Assembly: GCA_018826895.1 (NCBI GenBank)
Contig: JAHJYA010000017.1
Coordinates: 1-64,000, forward strand
Direction: 5' to 3'
DNA from: Gammaproteobacteria bacterium
GTDB taxonomy: Bacteria; Pseudomonadota; Gammaproteobacteria; Pseudomonadales; Pseudomonadaceae
DNA: 64,000 bases
The notes beneath the pieces are model-generated. The model was not told the origin of the DNA. It saw only the letters and a program-made list of their open reading frames with translations, and ran no database searches. Each line of letters begins with the position of its first letter. Position 1 is the stretch's first letter. Shown here piece by piece: positions 41,434 through 50,434 of this stretch. The translations under genes and the position numbers were made by a program.

Positions 41434-43701
41434 GTGGCATCGAGCGAAGCGTCCATCAGCCTGGATATCGCCAGCGAGAACTGCGCCAAAGAGCCCATTC
41501 ACATTCCCGGCAGCATTCAGCCCCAGGGTTTTATGCTGGTATTTGACGCCACCTCGCTGCAGGTTCTGCAGGCCAGCGAGAACGTCCGTGAATGGCTGGG
41601 CGTCGCCCCCGACACACTGCTGAGTCACGACTTGCACAGCCTGGTTCTGGAAGCCTCGGTGGTCAGCGAGCGGCTGCAGGCATTGCCTGACGATGGCAGC
41701 CAGCCGTTTCATGTTGGCGATGTACATATGCGCCTGGAGCCACCGAATGAACGCTCTCTGGCCATGGTCGCGCACCGCTACGACCAGGTGCTGATTGCCG
41801 AATTCGAGGCAACCGACAACACCCGCAGCGCCTACGACACGCTCTACCCGCTGATGCACACCTTTATCGGTCAATTGCAGGAAGCCGAGTCGATCGAGGC
41901 CTTGCTGCAACTGGCCGTACACGAGGTCAAACGCGTCACCGGCTTTGGCCGAATCAAGGCTTACCGTTTCGACGCCGACGACAACGGTCTGGTACTCGCC
42001 GAAACCGCCGACCCGGGCTATCCCAGCTACCTAGGACTGTGCTTCCCGGCGTCGGACATCCCGCCCCAGGCGCGCGCGCTCTATTGCGCCAACCGCATCC
42101 GCGTGATCGAAGACGCCAACTACCAGCCTTCGCCGCTGCATCCACCGCTCAACCCGCGCACCGGCAAACCGCTGGACATGACCTTCGCCGCGCTGCGTAG
42201 CGTCTCGCCGGTGCACCTGCAATACATGCGCAACATGCAGACCCAGGCCTCCTTGTCGATCTCGCTGGTGGTACGTGGTCGCCTCTGGGGCATGATCTCC
42301 GGCCATCACGCCAGCGCCCATGCGGTGGGTGTGCACACCCGTACCGCCTGCGAGCTGCTCGGCCGCGTGCTGTCGCTGCAGATCGAAGCCAAGGAAGCCC
42401 AGGCGCAGACCCAACACCTACTCAGCCTGCGCCAGCACATCGTTCAGTTGCTGTCTTCGATGGCTGACCGCGACAGCATCAGCGAAGGCCTGCTGGCTCT
42501 ACCGGAAGCCTTCGTCGGCTTTGCCCAGGCCGAAGGCGCAGCGATCATTTCGGCCGCCCGCTGTGATCTGGTCGGGCGCACACCGCCCCAGGCGCTGGTC
42601 AACGCCCTGGTGCACTGGCTAAGCCAGGGGGGCGCTGCGGGCAACACGGTCTTTCACACCGACAATGTCAGCCGTGACATCGACGAGCTACCCGAGCTGG
42701 GCCAGTACGCGGCCGGCGTACTGGCCGTGGCGATCTCGCAATTGCATTCGCACTACCTGATCTGGTTCAAGCCCGAGCAGACACGCACCGTCACCTGGGC
42801 CGGCAAGCCGGAGAAGTCGGTGAGCGCCAGCGGCGCCCTCAATCCGCGGCACAGTTTCGAGCGCTGGCAGCAGACCTACCGCGGCTACTCCACACCTTGG
42901 GATCCGCTGGAGCTGACCAGTGCCGCCGAGCTGCGCACGGCGGTGCTGGGGATCGTGCTGCGCAAGGCTGAGGAAGTGGCACAACTGGCTGGCGAGCTGA
43001 AGAAATCCAACAAGGAACTCGAAGCCTTTTCCTACAGCGTCTCCCATGACCTGCGCGCGCCATTGCGGCATATCGCCGGCTATGCCGAGCTGCTCGGCGA
43101 CTTCGAGGGCAACAAGCTCTCCGAACGTGGCCTGCGCTTTCTTGAGCACATTGGCGAGTCCGCACGCTTCGCCGGCACCCTGGTCGATAACCTGCTCAAC
43201 TTTTCGCAGATGGGCCGCGCCGCCCTGCGCTTCTCCGAGGTCAACCTGCAGGCGATGATCGAGTCGATCCAGGTCGAAATGCAGCCCGACTATGCCGAGC
43301 GCAACGTCGTCTGGCGCATCCAGCCCATGCCGGTAGTCATCGCCGATGCCGCCTTCATCCATCTGGTGCTGCGCAACCTGTTGAGCAACGCGCTGAAGTA
43401 CAGTCGCACTCGCGACCCGGCCATCATTGAGGTGGGTACTTACAGCCAGGGCAACGAGCAGGTGCTGTACGTGCGCGACAACGGCGTAGGGTTCGACATG
43501 GAATACGCCAACAAGCTGTTCGGCGTGTTTCAGCGCCTGCACCGCATGGAAGAGTTCGAAGGCACCGGCATCGGCCTGGCCAGTGTTCGCCGTATAATCG
43601 AGCGCCATGATGGGCGGGTCTGGGCCGAAGGCAAACTCGATGAGGGTGCCATTTTCTATATCGCCCTGCCCAACCGCCCCATTCCACCCCTGACGACTTG
43701 A
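41434..43701 (+). CDS. bphP: Bacteriophytochrome histidine kinase
   Basis: A 755-aa red/far-red photoreceptor. The biliverdin-linking cysteine is Cys17 in the N-terminal ENCAKEPIHIPGSIQPQGF. PAS (about 20-125), GAF (about 140-310, with the PASDIP chromophore motif) and PHY (about 320-500) domains follow. The kinase has a phospho-acceptor His538 in FSYSVSHDLRAPLRHIAGYAELL. N, G1 and G2 boxes are seen in LVLRNLLSNALKYSR, YVRDNGVGFDM and GTGIGLASVRRI. It starts with GTG at 41434 after 'ataggaggccc'. It heads a four-gene operon that ends in heme oxygenase, which supplies biliverdin. Confidence 0.95.
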   Translation: MASSEASISLDIASENCAKEPIHIPGSIQPQGFMLVFDATSLQVLQASENVREWLGVAPDTLLSHDLHSLVLEASVVSERLQALPDDGSQPFHVGDVHMRLEPPNERSLAMVAHRYDQVLIAEFEATDNTRSAYDTLYPLMHTFIGQLQEAESIEALLQLAVHEVKRVTGFGRIKAYRFDADDNGLVLAETADPGYPSYLGLCFPASDIPPQARALYCANRIRVIEDANYQPSPLHPPLNPRTGKPLDMTFAALRSVSPVHLQYMRNMQTQASLSISLVVRGRLWGMISGHHASAHAVGVHTRTACELLGRVLSLQIEAKEAQAQTQHLLSLRQHIVQLLSSMADRDSISEGLLALPEAFVGFAQAEGAAIISAARCDLVGRTPPQALVNALVHWLSQGGAAGNTVFHTDNVSRDIDELPELGQYAAGVLAVAISQLHSHYLIWFKPEQTRTVTWAGKPEKSVSASGALNPRHSFERWQQTYRGYSTPWDPLELTSAAELRTAVLGIVLRKAEEVAQLAGELKKSNKELEAFSYSVSHDLRAPLRHIAGYAELLGDFEGNKLSERGLRFLEHIGESARFAGTLVDNLLNFSQMGRAALRFSEVNLQAMIESIQVEMQPDYAERNVVWRIQPMPVVIADAAFIHLVLRNLLSNALKYSRTRDPAIIEVGTYSQGNEQVLYVRDNGVGFDMEYANKLFGVFQRLHRMEEFEGTGIGLASVRRIIERHDGRVWAEGKLDEGAIFYIALPNRPIPPLTT

Positions 43702-43714
43702 GACGAGGACGCTC

Positions 43715-44200
43715 ATGCTCAAACCCATCCTGCTGATCGAGGACAACCCCCACGATCTGGAGCTGACCCTGGTGGCGCTGGAGCGCAGCCAACTGGCCAA
43801 CGAGGTCATTGTCCTGCGCGATGGCGCCGAAGCACTCGACTACTTGTTCCGCCGCGGCGACTACGCCGAGCGCGACGACGGCAACCCGGCGGTACTGCTG
43901 CTGGACCTCAAGCTGCCCAAGGTCGATGGCCTGGAAGTGCTCAAGGCCGTACGCGAGTCTGCCGAGTTGCGCAGCGTGCCCATCGTCATGCTGACGTCTT
44001 CACGCGAGGAACCAGACCTGCAGCGCGCCTACGAACTGGGAGTCAACGCCTACGTGGTCAAGCCGGTGGAGTTCAAGGAGTTCGTCTCGGCAATTTCCGA
44101 CCTCGGTGTATTCTGGGCTGTGCTGAATGAGCCGCCCCCCGGCTCGCTACGCCTGCAGCGACGTCCCACTAGCCGCGATGCGCACGACACGCCAGACTGA
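43715..44200 (+). CDS. Single-domain response regulator (phytochrome partner)
   Basis: A 161-aa CheY-like receiver with no output domain. Acidic pocket IEDNP (residues 8-12), phospho-acceptor Asp64 in LLLDLKLPKVDG, Thr/Ser switch in VMLTSSREEPD and Lys in VVKPVEF. This Rcp1-like subgroup is the usual phosphorylation partner of phytochromes. It starts 13 bases after bphP with 'gagacgaggacgctc' before the ATG. The short C-terminal tail after residue 145 is unstructured. Confidence 0.92.
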   Translation: MLKPILLIEDNPHDLELTLVALERSQLANEVIVLRDGAEALDYLFRRGDYAERDDGNPAVLLLDLKLPKVDGLEVLKAVRESAELRSVPIVMLTSSREEPDLQRAYELGVNAYVVKPVEFKEFVSAISDLGVFWAVLNEPPPGSLRLQRRPTSRDAHDTPD

Positions 44201-44226
44201 CCCCCGCCGATAACTCGAAGCTGCCT

Positions 44227-46626
44227 ATGCCTGCCACCCCATTGAAACTGCTGCTGATCGAAGACAGCCCGCACGATGCCGAACTGGCCCTGCTGACCCT
44301 TGAGCGCAGCGGTATGCAGGTCGATGCGACCCTGGTACATGACCACCAGGGCGCTGATCGCGCACTGCAACAGCACGCTTTCGACCTGATCCTTTCCGAC
44401 TACCTGCTGCCCGGTTCATCCGGGGCCAAGGCCTTGCAGGTGTCTCGTCAGCAAGCGCCGCAAACGCCGTTTATTTTCCTTTCGGGGATTTTCGGCGAGG
44501 AACACGCCGTGGAGATGATGCGCCTGGGCGCGGTCGACTATGTGCTCAAGCAGAACATGGGGTTTCTGCCTAAGGCCGTGGAGCGCGCTCTGGCGGAAGT
44601 ACGCGAACGGCGTGAGCGGCGCCGCGCCGAAGAAGCCCTGCACGAGGTCGAGATCCGCGCACGCCTGGCCATCGGCGCGGCGCGCATGGGCATGTGGGAC
44701 TACTCGCCGGCCAGCGATACGCTGATCTGGGACGAGCGCTGCAAGGCCATGTACGAGCTACCGCCTGATACTCACATCGACATGAATTACTTCCTCTCGC
44801 GCTGCCACCCGGCCGACCGCGACGAAGTTGAGCAGCAGGTCGCCAAGGCGCTGTCGGTGGACAGCGGCAACGAGTTCCAGGTCGAGTACCGCCTGCCCCT
44901 GTCGGAGAACCGCGAACGCTGGCTGTCGAGCCGTGGCCGGGCATTCTTCGAAAATGGCCAGTGCGTGCGTTTCATCGGCGTGCTGCTCGACATCAGCGAG
45001 CAGAAACAAGCCACAGAAGCCCTGCGCGGGCTCAACGAGCTGCTCGGCGAGCGGGTGGAAAAACGCACCCGCGAACGTGACCGCACCTGGGAGCTGTCCC
45101 GCGAATTGCTCGCGGTGATGCGCTTCGACATGGTGCCCAGTGCCCTCAACCCGGCCTGGGAAGAAACCCTCGGCTGGTCACGCAAGGAACTCAGCGCCGG
45201 GCCGCTGTGGGAACTGGTCCACCCCGACGATCTGCAGGCCACCCGCCGCGAGGCCGCCAGCATTGCCAGCGGCCATGTCTCCACGCGCTTCGTCAACCGT
45301 ATGCGCCACGCCAATGGCAACTACCACTGGCTGTCCTGGACCGTGGTACCCGATGACGGCCTGATGTATGCCGCCGTGCGCGACATCACCAGCGAGCGAG
45401 CGGTGGTCGACGAACTGGCTGCCACCAACCGCCGCCTGCTTGAGCAGATCGAAGAGCGCGAGCGCGTCGAAGCCACGCTGCAACAGATGCAACGCCTCGA
45501 AGCGGTCGGCCAGCTCACCGCGGGCGTGGCCCATGACTTCAACAACCTGCTTACGGTGATTCTCACCAGCACCAGCTTTGTCGGCCGCGACATCGAGCGC
45601 GGCAATCTCGACCGCGCCCGCGAACGCCTGCAGAACATCACCGATGCCGGCGAGCGCGGCGCCAAACTGACCGGCCAATTACTCGCCTTCTCGCGCCGCC
45701 AGCGCCTGGCACCTGAAGCCGTCGACCTCAATGAGACCCTGGCCGGTATGCGCGAACTGCTGCAGAGCACCCTGGGCGGCAGCGTATGGATCGAAACCCA
45801 GACCGCGGAACAGCTCTGGCGCGCGCGAGTCGACCCGACGCAGATCGAACTGATCGTGCTCAACCTGGCGATCAACGCCCGCGACGCCATGGCGGTCGGC
45901 GGTACTTTGCGCCTGATCACCGCCAACGAAGTGGTCGAGCAGTCACCGCAGCGCCCCGAAGACCCGGAACCGGGGCACTACGTAGTGCTCTCGGTGCAAG
46001 ACACCGGCAGTGGCATGAGCGAACAGGTGCTGGCCAAAGCCTTCGAGCCCTTCTTCACCACCAAGGATGTCGGCAAAGGCTCAGGGCTTGGCCTGGCCCA
46101 GGTATTCGGCTTCGCCAAGCAATCCGGTGGTGGAGCGCGTATTCACACCGAGCTGGGTGTGGGCACCACGGTCAAGGTTTACCTGCCGAGTATCGGCGCC
46201 GACGACCAGCCACCGGTGGAGGCCCCATCCCTGAGCTGCGCCAGCGCCGCGCCCGGTCTGCAACGCACCATCCTGCTGGTCGATGACGACCCCGGCGTGC
46301 GCGAAGTGACCGCCGCCATGCTCGACGCCTTGGGCTATCAGGTGCAGCAGGCCGACAGTGGTCCGGCCGCCCTGGCGCAGATCAGTGAAGAAGTCGACTT
46401 GCTGCTCGCCGATTTCGCCATGCCCGGCATGAACGGTGCGCAACTGGCCCGAGCGGTACGCGAGCGCTACCCGCGACTGCCCGTCGTGTTCGTCACCGGC
46501 TACGCCGAACTGGGCGGCCTGGATGCCAACGAGGCGTTGATCGTGCAGAAACCCTATCGCGGTGACGAGCTGGCGCAAAAGCTCCAGGCCGCCCTCGCCA
46601 CGGCGGCCGAAGTGCCGGCATCGTGA
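44227..46626 (+). CDS. Hybrid sensor histidine kinase (receiver-PAS-PAS-kinase-receiver)
   Basis: A 799-aa soluble signalling protein. An N-terminal receiver (1-125, Asp58 in LILSDYLLPG) is followed by two PAS domains (about 140-260 and 285-400; PAC-like ends RFIGVLLDISEQKQ and MYAAVRDITSERA). The kinase core has His436 in TAGVAHDFNNLLTVI and HATPase motifs (NLAINARDAM, VQDTGSGMS, GSGLGLAQVFGFAKQSGG). A C-terminal receiver has Asp729 in LLLADFAMPGMNG. It has no membrane helix. It lies 26 bases after the response regulator and overlaps bphO, so it probably takes part in the light-response phosphorelay. Confidence 0.92.
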   Translation: MPATPLKLLLIEDSPHDAELALLTLERSGMQVDATLVHDHQGADRALQQHAFDLILSDYLLPGSSGAKALQVSRQQAPQTPFIFLSGIFGEEHAVEMMRLGAVDYVLKQNMGFLPKAVERALAEVRERRERRRAEEALHEVEIRARLAIGAARMGMWDYSPASDTLIWDERCKAMYELPPDTHIDMNYFLSRCHPADRDEVEQQVAKALSVDSGNEFQVEYRLPLSENRERWLSSRGRAFFENGQCVRFIGVLLDISEQKQATEALRGLNELLGERVEKRTRERDRTWELSRELLAVMRFDMVPSALNPAWEETLGWSRKELSAGPLWELVHPDDLQATRREAASIASGHVSTRFVNRMRHANGNYHWLSWTVVPDDGLMYAAVRDITSERAVVDELAATNRRLLEQIEERERVEATLQQMQRLEAVGQLTAGVAHDFNNLLTVILTSTSFVGRDIERGNLDRARERLQNITDAGERGAKLTGQLLAFSRRQRLAPEAVDLNETLAGMRELLQSTLGGSVWIETQTAEQLWRARVDPTQIELIVLNLAINARDAMAVGGTLRLITANEVVEQSPQRPEDPEPGHYVVLSVQDTGSGMSEQVLAKAFEPFFTTKDVGKGSGLGLAQVFGFAKQSGGGARIHTELGVGTTVKVYLPSIGADDQPPVEAPSLSCASAAPGLQRTILLVDDDPGVREVTAAMLDALGYQVQQADSGPAALAQISEEVDLLLADFAMPGMNGAQLARAVRERYPRLPVVFVTGYAELGGLDANEALIVQKPYRGDELAQKLQAALATAAEVPAS

Positions 46627-47207
46627 GCCTGCGTCAACAGTTACGCAGCGCGACCACGCCCTTGCACCACCAAGTGGACGCCGCCTTCGGCGCCTACGCC
46701 TTGCACACCCGCGACGGCTACAGCGATTTTCTTCTGGCCCATGCCCGCGCCCTGTTCGGTTTGGAAGTCGCCCTGGAAGCCGCCGGCATCGAGTGCCTGC
46801 TGCCCGACTGGCCCCAGCGCCGCCGGCGCGATGCCTTGCAACAGGACCTGCACACACTTGGGCTGGCCACGCCGCATGCCCTGCCCCTGCCGCATGCCCT
46901 CGAGGCCGCTACCTGCTGGGGCCTGGTCTATGTGCTCGAAGGTTCACGCCTGGGCGCCCGCCTGCTGCTGGAGCGAGTGCGCGAAACACCCTGGCCAGGG
47001 CAACTGCACGCGCTGCACTACCTGCAACACGCCGGCGACAGTGCACTCTGGCCGCGTTTTCTCAGCCAGTTGGAGCAGGCCGCCGGTGAGCTGAACGCCG
47101 CTGCAGTCTGTCGCGGCGCCGAGCTGGGCTTTCAGCAGTTTATCGCCGCAGCGAGCCAGGTTTGTCACACCCAGGCGATTGACAATCGCAGCACAGCAGC
47201 GCCATAG
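46623..47207 (+). CDS. bphO: Biliverdin-producing heme oxygenase
   Basis: A 194-aa heme oxygenase that opens heme to biliverdin, the chromophore of the phytochrome encoded upstream. The proximal heme ligand is a His in LRSATTPLHHQVDAAFG (residues 7-23). Distal helix: ATCWGLVYVLEGSRLGARLLL, the usual 'YVLEGS.LGg' motif of BphO proteins. It starts with GTG at 46623, overlapping the hybrid kinase stop by four bases. Length matches BphO. In many pseudomonads bphO comes before bphP; here it is last in the operon. Confidence 0.92.
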   Translation: MSLRQQLRSATTPLHHQVDAAFGAYALHTRDGYSDFLLAHARALFGLEVALEAAGIECLLPDWPQRRRRDALQQDLHTLGLATPHALPLPHALEAATCWGLVYVLEGSRLGARLLLERVRETPWPGQLHALHYLQHAGDSALWPRFLSQLEQAAGELNAAAVCRGAELGFQQFIAAASQVCHTQAIDNRSTAAP

Positions 47208-47214
47208 TTCCTCA

Positions 47215-47230
47215 ACGCAAACGTTTGCGT
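47215..47230. promoter_or_regulatory. Predicted LacI-family operator upstream of rbsR
   Basis: The perfect 16-bp palindrome acgcaaacgtttgcgt has the central CG and AAACGTTT core typical of LacI/PurR/RbsR operators. It lies 79 bases before the rbsR start and 8 after the bphO stop, so autoregulation by RbsR is likely. Confidence 0.8.
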
Positions 47231-47308
47231 ATTAGAGAAAACGCATACCAGATGCGCTTCTGATAATAATAAGGCTGTCGCGCCCAGGCGCCTGTCACCG
47301 GACACCCC

Positions 47309-48349
47309 ATGGCCACCATCAAAGACGTTGCCGCGCTGGCGGGCATTTCCTACACCACCGTTTCCCACGTGATCAACAACACACGGCCGGTGAATGCCGA
47401 AACCCGGCGCAAGGTCGAAGCCGCCATCACCCAACTCGACTACGTGCCCAGCGCCGTGGCCCGCTCGCTCAAGGGCCAGGCCACCGCGACCATCGGCCTG
47501 CTGGTGCCCAACAGCCTCAACCCCTACTTTGCCGAACTGGCCCGCGGCATCGAGGATGAATGCGAGCGCAACGGCTACTGCGTGATCCTCTGCAACTCCG
47601 ACGATGATCCGGCCAAACAGCGCAAATACCTACGCGTCCTCCTGGAAAAACGCATCGACGGCCTGATCGTCGCCTCGGCTACCGAGGAAGGCGGTTTTGA
47701 TGACGGCATCGCCCCGTTGCGCATTCCGCTGGTACTGGTTGACCGCGAACTGGATGGCGTCGTTGCCGATCGCGTGTGGGTCGACCATGAACAGGGGGGC
47801 TACTTGGCCACCCAGCACCTGCTGAGCCTGGGCCACCGGCGCATCGCCTGCATCAGCGGCCCGCTGCGCACCCGCGTCGCCGCGCTGCGCGTGCAGGGTT
47901 ACCGGCGAGCGATGGCCGAGGCCGCGATCGAGGTGCCCGACGCCTGGCTCGAAGAAAGCGACTTCACCAGCCCTGGCGGATACCAGGCCGCCAGCCGCTT
48001 GCTGGAGAGCGTGCGCCCCAGCGCGATCTTCGCCAGCAACGACCTGCTCGGCATCGGCGCCCTGCGCGCGGCCGCCGAACGCGGCCTACGCGTACCCCAG
48101 GCGCTGTCGGTAATCGGCTTCGACGATATCCAGATGAGCCGCTACGTCTACCCGGCCCTGAGCACCGTCGGCCAGTCGATCCTGCAGCTCGGCGAACTCG
48201 CCGCGCAACTGCTCCTGCAACGTATCGAAAGCCCCGCGCCGGCCGCGCCCGAGCCGCGCATCCTCGCCCCGCAGCTGCTGCTGCGTGAATCCACCCAAGC
48301 GCCCGGCCCCCATCTCGCCGGCGCCCCCACCCTGTCGCCACAAGGTTGA
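47309..48349 (+). CDS. rbsR: LacI-family ribose operon repressor
   Basis: A 346-aa regulator. HTH ATIKDVAALAGISYTTVSHVINNTRPVNAETRRKVEAAI (2-41) and hinge YVPSAVARSLKGQ. The periplasmic-binding-type domain starts TIGLLVPNSLNPYFAELARGIEDECERNGYCVILCN and ends with ALSVIGFDDIQMSRYVYPALSTVGQ. It precedes ribokinase and a nucleoside hydrolase, which fits RbsR responding to ribose. The C-terminal 20 residues are Pro/Ala-rich and nonconserved. A matching operator lies upstream. Confidence 0.92.
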   Translation: MATIKDVAALAGISYTTVSHVINNTRPVNAETRRKVEAAITQLDYVPSAVARSLKGQATATIGLLVPNSLNPYFAELARGIEDECERNGYCVILCNSDDDPAKQRKYLRVLLEKRIDGLIVASATEEGGFDDGIAPLRIPLVLVDRELDGVVADRVWVDHEQGGYLATQHLLSLGHRRIACISGPLRTRVAALRVQGYRRAMAEAAIEVPDAWLEESDFTSPGGYQAASRLLESVRPSAIFASNDLLGIGALRAAAERGLRVPQALSVIGFDDIQMSRYVYPALSTVGQSILQLGELAAQLLLQRIESPAPAAPEPRILAPQLLLRESTQAPGPHLAGAPTLSPQG

Positions 48350-48351
48350 AC

Positions 48352-49281
48352 ATGCACCACGCGAACATTCTCGTCATCGGCAGCCTGAACATGGACCTGG
48401 TGGTCCGCGCCCCACGCCTGCCACTGCCTGGCGAAACCCTGAGCGGCGAACAGTTCGCCACGGTGCCTGGCGGCAAGGGCGCCAACCAGGCCGTGGCGGC
48501 GGCGCGCCTGGGTGCACGGGTGGCCATGCTCGGCTGCCTCGGTGACGACGCCTACAGTACGCAACTACGCGCCGGCCTCGCCGCCGAGGGCATCGACCAC
48601 AGTGGCGTGACCAGCCTGCCGGGGCGTGCCAGCGGCGTAGCGCTGATCGTGGTCGGCGCCGACAGCCAGAACGCCATCGTCGTGGTCGCCGGCAGCAATG
48701 CCGAGTTGGACGCGGCGCACCTGGCGCGCTTCGACGCCTCCCTGCAGAACGCCGATATCGTCATCTGCCAACTGGAAGTGCCCCTGGCCACGGTCGGCGT
48801 CGCCCTGCAACGCGCCCACGCCTTGGGCAAGACGGTGATCCTCAACCCCGCCCCGGCCGTAGGGCCCCTGCCCGCCGACTGGCTCTCCTGCATCGATTAC
48901 CTGATCCCCAACGAAAGCGAAGCCGCCGCCCTCAGCGGCCTGCCAGTCAGCTCCCAAGCCGAAGCCGGCCTGGCCGCCCAGCAACTGCTGGCTGCCGGCG
49001 CCCGGCGGGTGCTGGTGACCCTGGGTGCCGCTGGCGTGTTGCACGCCACACCCGCCGGCCTGCAACACTTCCCGGCGCAGGCCATACAGGCGGTCGATAC
49101 CACAGCGGCCGGCGACACCTTTGTCGGCGGCTTTGCCGCGGCACTGGCGCAGGGCCTGGACGAGGCTGAAGCGATCCGTTTCGGCCAGGCCGCCGCCGCG
49201 CTGTCAGTCACCCGCGCCGGCGCGCAACCCTCCATCCCGCATCTGGCCGAGGTGCAGGCGCGCCTCGACGCCGCCCGCTGA
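48352..49281 (+). CDS. rbsK: Ribokinase
   Basis: A 309-aa PfkB-family kinase that phosphorylates ribose to ribose 5-phosphate. The N-terminal signature is NILVIGSLNMDLVVRAPRLPLPGETL followed by GGKGANQAVAAARLGARVAMLG. The catalytic C-terminal motif DTTAAGDTFVGGFAAAL is at about 245-261. The ATG at 48352, with 'aagg' six bases before it, is preferred to an in-frame TTG at 48346. It begins 2 bases after the rbsR stop. Confidence 0.95.
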   Translation: MHHANILVIGSLNMDLVVRAPRLPLPGETLSGEQFATVPGGKGANQAVAAARLGARVAMLGCLGDDAYSTQLRAGLAAEGIDHSGVTSLPGRASGVALIVVGADSQNAIVVVAGSNAELDAAHLARFDASLQNADIVICQLEVPLATVGVALQRAHALGKTVILNPAPAVGPLPADWLSCIDYLIPNESEAAALSGLPVSSQAEAGLAAQQLLAAGARRVLVTLGAAGVLHATPAGLQHFPAQAIQAVDTTAAGDTFVGGFAAALAQGLDEAEAIRFGQAAAALSVTRAGAQPSIPHLAEVQARLDAAR

Positions 49282-49307
49282 CTTTTACCGATTCAGGAGC
49301 CTACCCC

Positions 49308-50288
49308 GTGACTCACCTGTCCCCTGCTGCCCGCCGCCGTACCGGCCTGCCCCGCGAGTTGATTATCGACACCGACCCCGGCGCCGATGACGTGGTCGCC
49401 CTGCTGTTCGCCATGGCCTCGCCCGAAGCGCTGAACCTGCGCGCGATCACTACCGTGGCCGGCAACGTGCGCCTGGACAAGACCACCCGCAACGCCTGCC
49501 TGGCGCGCGAATGGGCCGGGCGCGAAGAAGTGCCGGTGTACGCCGGCGCGCCAACGCCGCTGGTGCGTACGCCGATCTATGCGGAAAACGTCCACGGCCA
49601 GGAGGGCCTGCCCGGCATCCGCGTGCATGCACCCGCCAGCGGCGCGGAGCCCGGCAGTGCCGTGGCTTACCTGATCGACACCCTGCGCGCCGCCGCGCCA
49701 CGCAGCATCACCCTGGCCATGCTTGGCCCGCAGACCAACCTGGCGCTGGCGTTGATCCAGGCGCCCGACATCGTCCAGGGCCTGGAAGAAGTGGTGGTCA
49801 TGGGCGGTGCCCACTTCAACGGCGGCAACATCACCCCGGCGGCCGAATTCAACCTGTTCGCCGACCCCCACGCCGCCCAGGTGGTGCTCGCCAGCGGCGT
49901 ACCGCTGACCTACGTGCCGCTCGACGTAACCCACAAGATCCTCACCAGTGACGCGCGCCTGGCTGCGATCCAGGCCCTGGGCAACCGCGCTGGCGGCCTG
50001 GTCATCGATATCCTCAACGAATACGTCAAGCTCGACATGGAGCATTACGGCCTGCCGGGCGGGCCGATCCACGACGCCAGCGTTATCGCCTACCTGCTGC
50101 AGCCCGACCTGTTCCAGGGCCGCGACCTGCACCTGAACATCGACACCCGCGAAGGCCCCAGCCTCGGCCAGACCCTCGCCGACTGGTACGGCACCCTGCA
50201 ACAACCGGCCAACGTCCACTGGCTCGGCGACGGCGACGCACAGGGCTTTTTCGACCTGCTCACTGAACGCCTCGGCCGGCTGGCGTAA
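49308..50288 (+). CDS. Inosine-uridine preferring nucleoside hydrolase
   Basis: A 326-aa hydrolase that splits ribonucleosides into base and ribose, supplying substrate for RbsK. The calcium/active-site motif DTDPGADDVVALL is at 21-33. Further family marks: ITTVAGNVRLDKTTRNA, EEVVVMGGAHFNGGNITPAAEFNLFADPHAAQVV and the late GPIHDASVIAYLL with the active-site His. It starts with GTG at 49308 after 'caggagcctac', 26 bases after rbsK. It forms a nucleoside salvage unit with rbsR and rbsK; no rbsABC transporter is present. Confidence 0.93.
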   Translation: MTHLSPAARRRTGLPRELIIDTDPGADDVVALLFAMASPEALNLRAITTVAGNVRLDKTTRNACLAREWAGREEVPVYAGAPTPLVRTPIYAENVHGQEGLPGIRVHAPASGAEPGSAVAYLIDTLRAAAPRSITLAMLGPQTNLALALIQAPDIVQGLEEVVVMGGAHFNGGNITPAAEFNLFADPHAAQVVLASGVPLTYVPLDVTHKILTSDARLAAIQALGNRAGGLVIDILNEYVKLDMEHYGLPGGPIHDASVIAYLLQPDLFQGRDLHLNIDTREGPSLGQTLADWYGTLQQPANVHWLGDGDAQGFFDLLTERLGRLA

Positions 50289-50343
50289 CAGCGCCAACAG
50301 CCAGGCCAGGAACCGTTGTACGCCCGGTGTTGCCAACCCATGC

Positions 50344-50413
50344 GTAGCCTGGGTGGAGCAGCGCGATACCCGGGACATCTTTCCCGGGTGTCGCTGCGCT
50401 CGACCCAGGCTAC
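50344..50413. repeat. Palindromic repeat, family C
   Basis: The ends gtagcctgggt (50344-50354) and acccaggctac (50403-50413) are perfect inverted repeats, with an inner 'acccggga...tcccgggt' stem. It sits between two convergent genes, like its relative at 29351, so it may serve as a bidirectional terminator. Confidence 0.85.
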
Positions 50414-50434
50414 CGGCCGCCCACCTGGACAGGT

